Positions 10,715 to 22,097 of a stretch of DNA of 64,000 nucleotides are shown one piece after another. Every line of letters starts with the position of its first letter. Within the stretch, counting starts at the first letter, position 1. The stretch covers positions 1 through 64,000 of the forward strand of contig QNQO01001851.1 in the NCBI GenBank assembly GCA_003290165.1. Direction: 5' to 3'. The DNA comes from Berberis thunbergii. Taxonomy: Eukaryota > Streptophyta > Magnoliopsida > Ranunculales > Berberidaceae. A program made the position numbers and the translations under genes. The notes beneath the pieces are model-generated. The model was not told where the DNA came from, ran no database searches, and saw only the letters and a list, made by a program, of their open reading frames with translations.

Positions 10715-12470
10715 CTCCCCCTCATCACTGACTTCCTTTAAAGTCATGCCAAGTTGTCTTCGAAACTCTTCAAGCTTGGTAACGTCGAGTCCTTTAGTGA
10801 ATATATATGCTACTTGGTTGTCTGTCTTGATTGTTTGCATCTCTATCTCTCCTTAAAGTACATTCTCTCTTACAAAGTGGTAGTGGACTTCTACATGCTT
10901 TGTCCTTTCGTGGAACACTAGGTTTTTAGTTAAGCGTATTGCAGACAGATTATCACATTGCAATGGTATTGTACACTCGACTGGTTGGTGCAAATCCTTC
11001 ATTAATTGTATTAGCCACGTACTTTCTTGAGTTGCCATAGCTGCTACTCTATACTTTGCTTCTGTGATCGAGAGAGATACAGTTGCTTGTCTCTTGCTAC
11101 ACCAACTGATTGCTCATGAACCAAGGCTGAACACGTAACCGTTGGTTGATCTTCGCATGTTATGGTCTCCAACATAGTCAGCATCACAATAGCCGGACTA
11201 TTTTGCATTCCTTACTCTTCTTGTAGAGGGATACCAAGGTCAGTGGTGCCTTTCACTTACCTTAAGATTCTTCAAACTGTTTCGAGATGAGGCTTCTTTG
11301 GCTTCTGCATGAATCAACTTGCTACTCCAACTGCATAGGCTATGTCTGGTCGTGTGAGTGTAAGATAGTTTAGCTCTCGACAAGCTGGCGATACATTATT
11401 GTTTCTTCTAAGTCTTGCCTTCTTTAGCACATAGCTTGGCATTAGCCTCCATAGGTGTTGAGATTGGCTTACACTCGAGCATCTCGTATTTCTTCAAAAG
11501 ATTTCTAGCACAAGCGTCCCGTATTTCTTCAAAAGATCTCTAGCATACTTCTGCTGACAAAGGAGTAAGCCTTTGTCACTTTGTTCAATCTGGAGCCCTA
11601 GGAAGTGTCTTAGTTCTCCTAACTCCATCTGGAATCGGACTGCCAAGTTTCTTCGTACTACTCGAATTTCTTTTTTGTCATCTCCAGTGATAATCAAATC
11701 ATCTACATATACTAGCATTATTGCTAGTTTGCCTCCTTGGGATTTGATAAACAGACTTGAGTCTGAATGTGCAACTGTGTACCCGCTCTGAACTAAGAGC
11801 TCTATTATCTTCCCATACCAGGCTTTTGGTGTTTGCTTCAATCAGTACAATGCCTTATTTAGCTTGTAGACATAATTTTGTTGGGTCTTACTCTCAAACC
11901 CCTTAGGTTGCTCCATTTATATTTCTCGGTCAACTTCTCTGTGCAGGAAAGCGTTCTTCACATCATCTACCATAATTTCCAAGATTTGCTTGCTGCTAGG
12001 GCAAACAGGACCCCGATTGTACTAATCTTAGCTACCGGATTGAATGTTTTATCGTAGTTCATTTCATATTGCTGAGTGAACTCGCGGGCTACCAATCGAG
12101 CCTTGTATTTTTCTATCGAGCCATTAGGATGGTCTTTATCTTGTAAACCCATATGCATGATGTAGGCTTCACATCCCTGGGTTTTGGTACTAAGTCCCAA
12201 GTTTGATTCTGCTTCAGAGCTTGGATTTTTCTTTCATCGCATTTTGCCACTCCATGCTCTGTGATGCTTCTTCAAATGTTGTGGGTTATCTACTGTTGTC
12301 TTCTTCAGCCACAACATTTACATACTTTGGATTGGGTTTGTGTTGTCTGGTTGATCTTTTCAGTTGTTGCCCCAAATCTTCCTGACTTTCTTGAACTTCT
12401 TTTGATGCTTTTTCATGTACACTAGTTTGCCATGGGCTTGTAGACGTACTTGGTGTCTTTGGCAAGTTAA
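10421..12470 (-). mobile_element. Ty1-copia fragment A: 3' LTR plus RNase H/RT region
   Basis: A 294-bp 3' LTR lies at 10421-10714 (minus-strand ends TGTTGAGAAT...CATAACA). It is preceded on the minus strand by a purine-rich tract, GATGAGGGGGAG, at its inner edge. Upstream on the minus strand are broken copia RNase H (AVATQESTW..., about 11040-10850) and reverse transcriptase blocks. The RT active-site motif YVDD is encoded at 11698-11709. Further blocks include [17 protein letters not shown] and [13 protein letters not shown]. Stops and frameshifts are scattered through the 11900-12250 part. The element is cut at about 12470 within the region that precedes RT. It has about 90-93% identity to the corresponding part of fragment B. 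Confidence 0.85.
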
Positions 12471-13244
12471 TAATATTTAAGTTGAAATTAATAATAATAT
12501 ATATTTAATAATAATATAATTGAAAGTAATATAATTATTATGTTGAAATTAATAATATTATAATTGAAATTAAGTTGGTATAGAAATGTTGGGAGATATA
12601 TTACAATAATGATGAAAAAGTTAAAATAGGGAATGTGGTTGGAATGGTGAAGAAATAGAGAGACTCCTAAATTTAGCTTTGGTTAAAATGAGGGATGGCT
12701 CATCCCATATTTTAACTTTTACCATTGAAAATGCTCTAACACTTAAATGATGGATGATGTAATACAAGAATGTGTGGAGTTGTCTCCTTTTATAGAGATT
12801 GGGTCTACGTCATTGTGATAAGGTAGATGGGCGTCATTGTGTTTGGTAGTAAGTCTTTTTGGACCCTTTGGTGGACTGACTTTGGATAGATAGGTCCATT
12901 GCATGAAATGTCATACAAAAGTCCAAAATTCAAAGTCGAATACATAAAATTTCCAACACATTTTTCTTTCTTTCTTATTAGATTATTCAAATCGTCCAAG
13001 ATAGACAAAATTGTTCTTTAGAGCATGTCTCATAATCACAATTTATGTCCACAAGGAATTTTCACAACTTGTTAAATGGGTTGACTTAAAATCGCACTCT
13101 TGATGAGACTTTGAGGACAAGGACAGTCAGCCCATTATGACAAATAGGGTCCATTTCAAGTTTTTTCCACATGAAACAAAATAAAGAGACGTTTTCTCTT
13201 ATGAGTTTGAAATGACACAAAATGGGACACTTCAATTTAAGGCC
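12471..13244. other. unassigned segment at the copia/OPT copy 2 junction
   Basis: AT-rich start (ATTAATAATA repeats at 12471-12570), followed by unique-looking sequence up to the point where homology with the OPT copy 1 upstream region begins (about 13245). It matches neither copia fragment B nor the sequence left of OPT copy 1. A string resembling one end of a MITE (GAGCATTTTCAATGGTAAAA on the minus strand) is near 12720-12738, but I see no partner end. No gene is recognised. Confidence 0.5.
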
Positions 13245-16200
13245 TTAAAAAATCATTTTCTTATCATTCCTACCAAGAAAAATTTCTCCTCAACAATTGG
13301 AGAAAGAAAAGTAATTCAAAACAAATTCAACAAACAATCATATAATTGAAATCATACAATCGATATAAAAAAGGAAGCATAAAGTAATCGGCTTTTGCTT
13401 AGATATTTATTTTTATATGAAACTTCTACATTAATATCAGATATGATTGCAGACTCATTAAAATAGCCTCATCGAGTCCAAATTTCCGAAGTAAGAGTTG
13501 AAGCATGGTGCAGAGAAATTGGATTCAGTGACTCCGAAAACAGAAATTTCAGGTCAGTTTTACTCACTAAAGTTGTTTCACCTACTTGTTCTAAATGTCA
13601 TTTTAAAGAAGTTGCAACCTTGCTATACAGATGATGAAGTGAATGATTGCCCAATTGAGCAAGTTCGTCTGACAGTCTCAACCAGTGATGATCCAACTTT
13701 ACCAGCATTGACATTTCGAACATGGGTTCTGGGGATCATATCCTGTTGTGTATTAGCATTCCTAAACCAATTCTTTGGTTACCGCCAAGTTCCGCTATAT
13801 GTCTCATCAGTTACAGCACAAATAGTAACACTTCCACTTGGTAAGTTCATGGCTGCAACTCTACCAACAGGACTAATACGATGTCCAGGCACGAAATGGT
13901 CATTCACAATGAATCCGGGGCCTTTCAACTTGAAAGAGCACGTATTGATTACCATCTTTGCCAACTCCGGTTCAAATTCTGTTTATGCAGTTAATATAAT
14001 TACCATAATGATGGCATTTTACCGTCGGCCAATTGATCCTTTAGCAGCTTGGTTGTTAAGTCAGACCACACAGGTGATTCTTTCTCCTCCTCTTGTTAAA
14101 ATTTGGAAGCCTATAGAGATAATAGCATGAATCTCATGAACTTGATAAATTTATCCATTACCATGTCATCGAATTGCTTACATCTTTAGACATGTCCTTG
14201 CATGTAAATGTTGAGGTTTGAAGTATGAATTTCAGTGCTACTCTGAAGGCTTCATTTTCAACTATGTTAACTAGATGAAAAGATCAAATTATGTAATCAT
14301 TTTGAAAGTAGTCTTTTCTTGATTCTTGATGGAAAATAGATGCTTGGTTACGGATGGGCTGGTCTATTCAGAAAGTTCCTTGTAGATTCTCCTCACATGT
14401 GGTGGCCATCTAACCTTGTTCAAGTGTCTCTCTTTAGGTATCATCTCAAAGCCTTTATCTTCATCGTTCATTTCTCTTTGTTATATGTCTCTACAATGAT
14501 GAAACTGTGATCTTGCAGGGCACTTCACGAAGAAGAGGTGAGGCCAAAGAGAGGACAAACCAGGCTCCAGTTCTTCTTCCTAGTCATGACAGCAAGTTTC
14601 GCATACTACATAGTCCCCAACTATATGTTCCAATCTATTACTGCCATGTCCTTTGTTTGTTGGATATGGAAGGACTCAGTCACAGCGCATCAAATTGGTT
14701 CCGGCCTATTTGGCCTTGGGGTTGGTTCATTTGCCATTGATTGGTCTACTGTAGCTAGCTTCTTAGGAAGTCCTTTAGCCACCCCTGGGTTTGCTGTCAT
14801 TAACATTATGGTTGGGTTCTGCGCCATTCTCTACGTATTGATACCAATAGCTTACTGGACGAACACTTACGAAGCAAAGCGCTTCCCCATTTTCTCCTCC
14901 CATGTCTTCACTGCCGATGGACAACCCTACAATGTTTCAGTTGTATTGAACGAGAAAAACTTTACCTTTAATGAACAAGGTTATGATACTTACAGCAAGA
15001 TCAATCTGAGCATCTTCTTTGTATTCGCTTATGGACTAAGCTTCGCAATACTGGCTGCTACCCTCTCACACGTAGCCCTCTTCCATGGAAGGTAGTTCTT
15101 TTTCCATGAATTCTTACTTGGTTTGATGCATAAAATTTGATAACATCAAGTTGTACTTATAGACACTTGCGCCTGGTATTTGCTTGTTAGCATTTTATAT
15201 GTGCTAACACTGAACAATACGATTCAATGCTTGATAGGACAATTTGGAACCAAACAAGGGAGACGTTCCGAGATCAGTTTGGCGATGTCCATACTAGGTT
15301 GATGAAGAAGAATTATGAACCTGTTCCTCAATGGTGGTTTTACTCACTTATGGTTTTGGTCATTGCACTGTCAATTTTCACTTGCGAAGGATTCGGTGGG
15401 CAATTGCAACTTCCTTACTGGGGAGTCTTACTAGCAATTGCACTGGCTTTTGTCTTCACCCTGCCCATTGGTATAATAACAGCTACAACAAACCAGGTGA
15501 GTTTGTTTAAGATAAATTTCCATCGAGAACCAATAGATCCATTTGAATATCTTGGAGATGGTACGACTTGAACAAGTTTGGAAATCTTTGTGTAGCAACC
15601 AGGGCTAAACGTGATCACGGAACTGATTATCGGTTACATGTATCCTGGGAAGCCTCTAGCTAATGTGGCTTTCAAGACATATGGTTATATCAGTATGTCT
15701 CAGGCAATTATGTTTCTCTCCGATTTCAAATTAGGCCATTACATGAAGATCCCTCCGAAGTCCATGTTTGTTGTTCAGGTACTGCAACAGTTTGAATTTC
15801 CTATGTCTATACACAGTGCGAGTCAATTGTAATTTGATACAAAAACATATTGCTTAATGCAGCTGGTAGGGACTGTCATTTCAACGTCAGTCTACTTTGG
15901 AACTGGTTGGTGGCTTCTTACATCGGTGGAAAATATCTGCCAACCATCATTATTGCCTGAAGGAAGCCCATGGACATGTCCTGGTGACGATGTTTTCTAC
16001 AATGCTTCCATTATTTGGGGTCTTGTAGGTCCACTCCGTATGTTTGGAAGCAAAGGCCTATACGAGAAGATGAACTACTTCTTCCTAGTTGGACTCCTTG
16101 CGCCAGTTCCTGTCTGGGTGCTCTCACGTATGTTTCCTAAACAAAAGTGGATTAGCCTAATTAACATGCCAATAATACTAGGTGGCACAGGGAGTATGCC

Positions 16201-16484
16201 GCCTGCCAGAGCAGTTAACTACATATGTTGGGGGGCCGTTGGGATCTTCTTCAACTTCTACGTGTATAGGAGGTTCAAAGGGTGGTGGGCTAGGCACAAT
16301 TACGTGTTATCTGCAGGGCTAGATGCAGGGGTTGCTTTCTCAGCTATGCTTTGTTACCTGGTGCTACAGATAAAAAATAAAAATGGGATGGAATGGTGGG
16401 GACTGGAATTGGATGATCATTGCCCATTGGCAAGCTGCCCAACTGCTCCGGGTATACAAGTTGAAGGGTGTCCTGTTTTCTAAT
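13245..16484 (+). repeat. segment duplicated from OPT locus 1 (about 1555-5810)
   Basis: Homology to locus 1 starts around 13245 (AAAATCATTTTCTTATCATT) and ends four bases beyond the OPT stop. Up to exon 2 (13245-13630 versus 1555-1958) the two copies differ at roughly one base in ten, including several indels. From exon 2 to the end, introns included, they differ at well under 1% by substitution, for example three substitutions in the 621-nt last exon. The copy 1 hAT-like insertion is absent here. Confidence 0.85.
13498..16483 (+). CDS. oligopeptide transporter (OPT1/5-type), copy 2; ATG uncertain
   Basis: This encodes a plant OPT-family transporter that takes up small peptides or metal-chelate-like substrates with protons. 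Exons: about 13498-13552, 13631-14073, 14340-14437, 14519-15091, 15238-15496, 15596-15778 and 15863-16483. All introns are GT-AG and phases match across every junction, giving about 740 residues with no internal stop. Landmarks: [10 protein letters not shown] near the N-terminus, NPGPFN at about residue 112, KIPPKSMF at about 525, [16 protein letters not shown], and a C-terminal GCPVF. The usual family form of the second motif is KIPPR. The oddity is the start: the in-frame ATG present in copy 1 (AAGGATGAATGG) is changed to AAGCATGG. The only nearby ATG (13504) is out of frame and stops after eight codons. The 3' UTR is also missing; copia sequence follows the stop. It may use a non-ATG or later start, or be a young pseudogene. 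Confidence 0.75.
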
Positions 16485-16488
16485 GGAA

Positions 16489-17114
16489 TTGGATAGTCGG
16501 TGATGATTCTCAGGACTCCCCCTCATCACTGACGTCATTTAAAGTCATGTCAAGTTGTCTTTGAAACTCTTCAAACTTTGTAGCGTCAAGTCCTTTAGTG
16601 AATATATCTACTACTTGGTTGTCTGTCTTGATTGTTTGCATCTCTATCTCTCCTTAAAGTACATTCTCTCTTATAAAGTGGTAGTGGACTTCTACATGCT
16701 TTGTCCTTGCGTGGAACACTGAGTTTTTAGCTAAGCGTATTGTAGACTAATTATTTCATTGCAATGGTATTGCACACTCGACTGGTTGGTGCAAATCCTT
16801 CATTAATTGTATTAGCCACGTACTTTCTTAAGTTGCCATAGTTGCTACTCTATACTTTGCTTCTGTGATCGAGAGAGATACAATTGGTTGTCTCTTGCTA
16901 CACCAAGTGATTGCTCATGAACCAAGAATGAACACGTACCCGGTGGTTGATCTTCGCGTGTTATTGTCTCCAACATAGTCGCATCACAATAGCTGACTAT
17001 TTTGCATTCCTTACCCTCTTGTAGAGGATACCAAGGCCAGTGGCGCCTTTCACTTACCTTAAGATTCATCAAATTGTTTCGATATGAGGCTTCTTTGGCT
17101 TCTACATGAATCAA
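16489..17114 (-). pseudogene. copia RNase H region and LTR stub (fragment B)
   Basis: Minus-strand blocks correspond to copia RNase H, including RRHWPWYPLQEGKECKIV, SYCDA and SFLVHEQSLGVARDN. They occur in the same order as in fragment A but with indels. The block ends in the purine-rich tract (GATGAGGGGGAG) and about 25 bases of LTR (16491-16515). The LTR is cut within a few bases of the OPT stop codon. Confidence 0.7.
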
Positions 17115-18160
17115 CTTGCTACTCCAACTGCGTAGTCTTTGTCACTTTCGTTCAATCTCAAGCCCTAGGAAGTGTCTTAGTTCTCCTAACTCCATTTGGA
17201 ATCGAACTGCCAAGTTTCTTCGTACTACTTGAATTTCTTTTTTGTCATCTCTAGTGACAATCAGATCATCTACATATACTAGCATTATTTCTAATTTGCC
17301 TTCTTCGGATTTGATAAACAAACATGAGTTTGAATGTGTAATTGTGTACCCGCTCTAAACTAAGAACTCTATTATCTTCCCATACCAGGCTTTTGGTGCT
17401 TGCTTTAATCCGTACAATGCTTTCTTTAACTTGCAAACATAATTTTGTTGGGTCTTACTCTCAAACCCCTTAGGTTGCTCCATGTATATTTCTCGGTCAA
17501 CTTCTCCGTGTAGGAAAGCGTTTTTCACATCATCTGCCATAATTTCCAAGATTTGCTTGCTGCTAGGGCAAGCAGAACCCTGATTGTACTGATCTTAGCT
17601 ATTGGATTGAATGTTTCATCATAGTTCATTTCATATTGCTGAGAGAGCCCACGAGCTACCAATCTAGCCTTGTATTTTTCTATCGAGCCATTAGGATGGG
17701 TCTCTATCTTGTAAACCCATATGCATGATATAGGCTTCACATCCTTAGGTTTTGGTACTAAGTCCCAAGTTTGATTCTGCTTCAGAGCTTGAATTTTTTC
17801 TTTCATCGCGTTTTGCCAGTCCGTGCTCTGAGACGCTTCTTCAAATGTTGTGGGTTCTCTATTGTTGTCTTCTTCAACCACGACATTTGCATACTTTGGA
17901 TTGGGTTTGTGTTGTCTGGTTGATCTTTTCAGTTGTTGCCCTGAATCTTCCTGACTTTCTTGAACTTCTTTCATGTACACTAGTTTGCTCTTTTGATGCT
18001 CTTCCTGACGTACTTGGTGGTTTCTGCAAGTTGAACCCTATTTCTTCTTCACCTTCTGTAGGTGTTGTCTTACTTTCCTGCATTTCATCCTCTAGACTTT
18101 TGGAATCTAGCAGTAGTTGTTGTGCAGACCGCCATGATGAAGCTTCATCTAATACCACGT
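17115..18160 (-). pseudogene. copia reverse transcriptase region (fragment B)
   Basis: Open blocks on the minus strand read STRQHKPNPKY, then the RT start [70 protein letters not shown] and [15 protein letters not shown]. The YVDD catalytic motif lies at 17265-17276. The domain is nearly complete but broken by stops (for example near 17350) and by the deletion around 17130. It is normally part of a Gag-Pol polyprotein that copies element RNA into DNA. Confidence 0.85.
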
Positions 18161-18199
18161 TTCTTGATGTGTAGCAATGCCAAGTTATAGGATCGCAAC

Positions 18200-19156
18200 A
18201 TCTCCATCCTTTTTTTTACTGTCGTACCCCACAAAGTTGCAACGAATCACCTTCTTGTGGAACTTGCTTCACAGGTGATCATGCACGAACACCTAACAAA
18301 CAGATCTGAAAACTCGGAATTGACTCATTGTGGGTTTAGCATTCCATAACTTCTGAAGGGTGAAACCAACCCTAACTTTGCTTATGGCAACCTGTTGATA
18401 ACATGGGCTACAGACTTCATACGTTCGGCCCAAAAAAAGACTTGGCACATTTTTGGCATGCAACATGTTTCGGCATGTCTCTGCCAAATGTTGGTTCTTC
18501 CTTTAAGCTATTCCATATTTTTTGTGGAGTGCCTGGACATGTTAATTGTCTCCTGACTTTACACTCCCTCGGGTAATTAGAGAACTCATCTGACATGTAT
18601 TATCTTCAATAATTTGTACACAAGCATTTAATCTTCTTTCCCACCTTACTTTCAATCTCTTTCTTAAATTCCTTAAATACATTAAGGACTTCTGATTTTT
18701 TCTTCTTCAGAAAGTAAACCCACACGTAGCTTGAAAATTCATCAATAAAAGTCACAATGTAGTGCATCTTGCTAATTGATGCTTGCTTCACTCGGCCGAA
18801 CACATCTTAGTGAATGAGTTGCAACGATTTTTTGGCCCTGAATTTCGACTCCTAGTAGGGCAGTTGATGAGATTTTCCATACTGGCACCCAACACAAAAT
18901 GTTTCTCCTCGTATATCTAGGTGGGGTAGACCCTTCAACATTGACTTGCTCATCATTGCCTTCAATCCATGATAGCTAACATGCCCTAGCCTTGCGTGCC
19001 ACAAATCAACAGTTTACTTTCGGCTTGAACACCACGTAATTGCTAGATGTTGTTAACTGTGATACTGACGGTAAATTTTTCTTCATACCTGGAATATGAT
19101 AGACGTTCTACAATTGAATTTGATTGGGGATGAAGTGGGAAATGAATGCAGCTTTC
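18200..19156 (-). pseudogene. copia integrase region (fragment B)
   Basis: The minus strand carries the pre-integrase signature [20 protein letters not shown], then [13 protein letters not shown], and the integrase core start VFGRVKQASISKMHYIVTFI with DEFSSYVWVYFLKKK (about 18803-18606). Later come NMLHAKNVPSLFLG and TYEVCSPCYQ (18490-18300). A stop replaces the residue next to the first catalytic Asp, and further stops follow. At 19156 it is interrupted by the nested gypsy-type element. Confidence 0.8.
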
Positions 19157-19694
19157 TGACGCTGGGGAGAATAGTGATTCGCCCAAAAACACAGAGAAAA
19201 TAACTCTAATGTTCAATCAAATTACTCAAATCAGAGGTCTCTTACAATATTGAGGAAGAACTCTATTTATAGTGCTCAAATAACTTTAATAATAAGCAGC
19301 CTATTCCTAAAGAAAAAATATAATCAAATAATAAAATAACAAACAGTCTATTCTTAAAAAGAAAAAGTAAAACCTAATCTAAAAGGAAACTGCCTATTCC
19401 TAAAAGAAAAAAATAGAATCAAATATTAAAATAACAAACAATCTATTTCGAAAATAAAAAGCACAGCCTAATCCTAAAAAGAAACTAAAAAGACTCCTAA
19501 TTAAATTGAAAGATTACGAATAAGTTATTTAGTAAATAAATTTGAGAGCAAATTAGGAACCCTAGAAACCATCCTGTATCAGTCGCCCCGCGTTGGAAAG
19601 AACTCATCCTCGAGTTCACAACAGCTTCATCAGAATCCTCTAGCGGCATCCCAGGAGGAAGATCCTCTGGTATCAGGTCAGAAAACTCTGCTAA

Positions 19695-20348
19695 CTACCT
19701 CTGCACCTCTGCTGGTAAATCTGGATTCACGTCTGCATCACTATTCCCATAAGGCAGCAGAGCATAGACCATGTCTCCACTCTCAATCTCACCCAAAAAT
19801 ATGGACATAGAAAATAAGTTAGTATTATTGGCTACCGGGGTAGGAGTGGTCCTTTCCCGACGAGGTACCAACACAATCTTCGTCCCTTTGATGCTAAGGG
19901 AATGTGTTTTTCCGCCCATCATGAATAACAATACATGACAAGCATCCATAGATACAACATCACACCAAGCATTATCAAAATATTTCCTGCCAATTGAAAA
20001 AGACACTAGGCATCGCCTATCTACTGTTACCTCACTGCCTTTATTCAGCCATGATAATTTGTATGGCTTTGGATGACGATATGTCTTCAACTGCAATTTC
20101 TGGACAGCCTCTTCAGACACAATGTTCTCACAACTGCCACTGTCAATGATCATCTTGCAGACTTTATCTGCAACTGTGTAGGTCGTGTGGAAAATATTGG
20201 TTTTTAACCAATCGTCCCTTGAATCATCCTTGGGAGTCAGTAGACTCTTACGAACGACCAGAGTCTCATGTCCATCTCCATACAACACATCTCCATCTTC
20301 ATCATCGTCATATACATGCTCTCCAAGTTCCTCAATTTCGTTTGCCAC
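19695..20348 (-). pseudogene. gypsy protease domain of the nested element
   Basis: A 217-residue open frame contains a retropepsin-like block, MIIDSGSCENIVSEEAV, with IDSGS as the catalytic D-S/T-G motif, followed by HPKPYKLSWLNKGSEVTV. This is typical of plant gypsy polyproteins (EAV/LTR-type 'DSGS..N'). It continues into an EVQR/LAEFSDLIPEDLPPG linker, the usual approach to the RT domain, but RT itself is deleted. Upstream (about 20440-20390), the zinc knuckle reads YFRCGEQGHRATEC, where the usual first Cys is Tyr. Confidence 0.75.
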
Positions 20349-20379
20349 GTCTTCCTTAATAAGGAGATTATTGCCCTTC

Positions 20380-21140
20380 TGAATAGCAGGCTTCCTGCAC
20401 TCAGTCGCTCTATGTCCCTGTTCACCACATCTAAAATATCTAATAGTAGAATTACTCTCCGGTGGTTGTTGGGTAGGACGAGATTCTTGAGGGCGAACTA
20501 GTCGACTGCTTTTGATTACTTTTGATCATAGGCTTCCTGTTTTGCTGTTTTCCACAGCAAGTGCTCGCTAGTATGCTTTAGAAACGGTCATCAACGAGTG
20601 AAGTCGCTGAAATAAGGGTTGAGTGTAGCCGAAAAGAAGGAAGTGACCCTTCATCTTCTCCCAATCAGTGGTCTTGGCCTTGCCCTGCCTGTCGAATGCT
20701 GCTGCATTTGCTCCCACCACGCAGATGCTCTGCCTTTGAGTTTTTTGGAAACCAATTTCAACTTGACATGATCTGGGACTTCCTTATACTAAAAAATACG
20801 CTCTACTTCATTCAACCAATCACGAATCCTTCGGCCTGTAATGTACCAGAAAACTCGGGTAGATCCACTTTGAAATCGAGATTTCCATGACGATCCTCCC
20901 GACCACGGCGCTCCCAAAATCGAGCACGATTGTGATACAGGTTTTCAAAACTGGAATTAGAATCGTGATCTTCCATCTCACGATTACCGAAATCCTGTGT
21001 CGTTAGACGATGGGTTAACTATGCAACTTGCCTCTGTAAATCCTCAATCATCACATCTTGAATGTTACGATCACGGTGAGGGGCTTCCTCGTTTGGAACC
21101 TGCCCGCGACAACCACAACCACTACCACCAGCCATAAAAA
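20380..21140 (-). pseudogene. gypsy Gag region of the nested element
   Basis: Minus-strand blocks in two frames read MAGGSGCGC near 21135, then FKVDLPEFSGTLQAEGF, VPDHVKLKLVSKKLKGRASA and WWEQMQQ (about 20890-20690), a typical plant gypsy Gag order. Several stops and shifts are present. Confidence 0.7.
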
Positions 21141-21690
21141 TTGATGAAATCTCACTCCAAGAAGATGCTTAAGCTCTGATACCAACTGACGCCGAGCAGA
21201 ATAGTGATTATCCTGCAGGCTAGTTCAACAGACAATTCACAAGGAATGATACAAGAGATTCGCCCAAAAACACAGAGAAAATAGCTCTAATGTTCAATTA
21301 AATTACTCAAATCAAATGTCTCTTACAATATTGAGGAAGAACTCTATTTATACTGTTCAAATAACTTTAATAATAAGCAATTTATTCCTAAAAGAAAAAA
21401 TAGAATCAAATACTAAAATAATAAGCAGTCCATTCTTAAAAGAAAAGTAAAGTTTAATCCTAAAAAGAAACTGCTTATTCCTAAAAGAAAAAAAATAGAA
21501 TCAAATACTAAAATAACAAGCAGTCTATTCATAAAATAAAAAGCATAGTCTAATCCTAACAAAAAAATAAAAAAGACTCCTAATTAAATTGAAAGATTAC
21601 GAATAAGCTATTTAGTAAATAACTTTGAGAGAAAATTAGGAACCCTGAAACCCAAATTAGGAACCCTAGAAACCCTCCTGCATCACTTTC

Positions 21691-22097
21691 CCAGTGTGAG
21701 CAATTGGCAATCTCGTGTTGTCAGTAATTATCATGACCCAATCTCCTTTGTATTCACAAAGGCTTGACAACTTCTTCTTGTCTCCAGTCATATGATTTGA
21801 GCAGCCTGAGTCAACAATCCAATCTTTGTTGTAGTTGACTGTTAGTACTTAATCTTCACATGCCATGGCTACTTCATTCTCGGAGAAGTTTACTTCTTTT
21901 TAAGGAAAATTTTCACGAACAGACTGAGTAGTAGCAAAAGATGCTTGGAAGTCTCATTTTTCTTTACTATTGTCGTGGTGATTGTGAGATGTCACCAAGT
22001 TGCCTTCAGCTTTCTTTTTCTTTGACCAACAATCTATTGCATAGTGACCTCTTTTATAGTAGATGTAGCAACCATTAGTTCGCTGATTGTTGTTGCT
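21691..22097 (-). pseudogene. copia Gag zinc knuckle and protease (fragment B)
   Basis: The minus strand encodes the CX2CX4HX4C knuckle CYICYKRGHYAIDC at about 22072-22030. A linker follows, then the protease motif WIVDSGCSNHMTGDKK (about 21835-21785), matching the copia D-S-G-A/C-S-N-H-M signature. A stop sits upstream of the protease. The stretch is bounded by the nested gypsy element on one side and the solo LTR on the other. Confidence 0.8.

Larger units (their letters stand above)
19157..21685 (-). mobile_element. non-autonomous Ty3-gypsy element nested in copia
   Basis: Target duplication CTTTC is exact (19152-19156 and 21686-21690). LTRs lie at 21187-21685 (5') and 19157-19581 (3'); both start TGATGCAGG/TGATACAGG and end GGCGTCA/AGCGTCA on the minus strand. 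The PBS TGGTATCAGAGC lies just inside the 5' LTR (21173-21184). The internal region encodes a degenerate Gag, a zinc knuckle and an aspartic-protease-like domain. It then jumps to the typical 3' end before the LTR (purine tract around 19582-19592). RT, RNase H and integrase are missing, so it depends on a helper in trans. Removing it restores the copia sequence ...GCAGCTTTCCCAGTG.... Confidence 0.88.

Noticed and set aside
11573..12385. Plus-strand frames across copia fragment A
   Set aside because: They are shadows of reverse transcriptase on the opposite strand, where the YVDD motif and RT blocks are in order.
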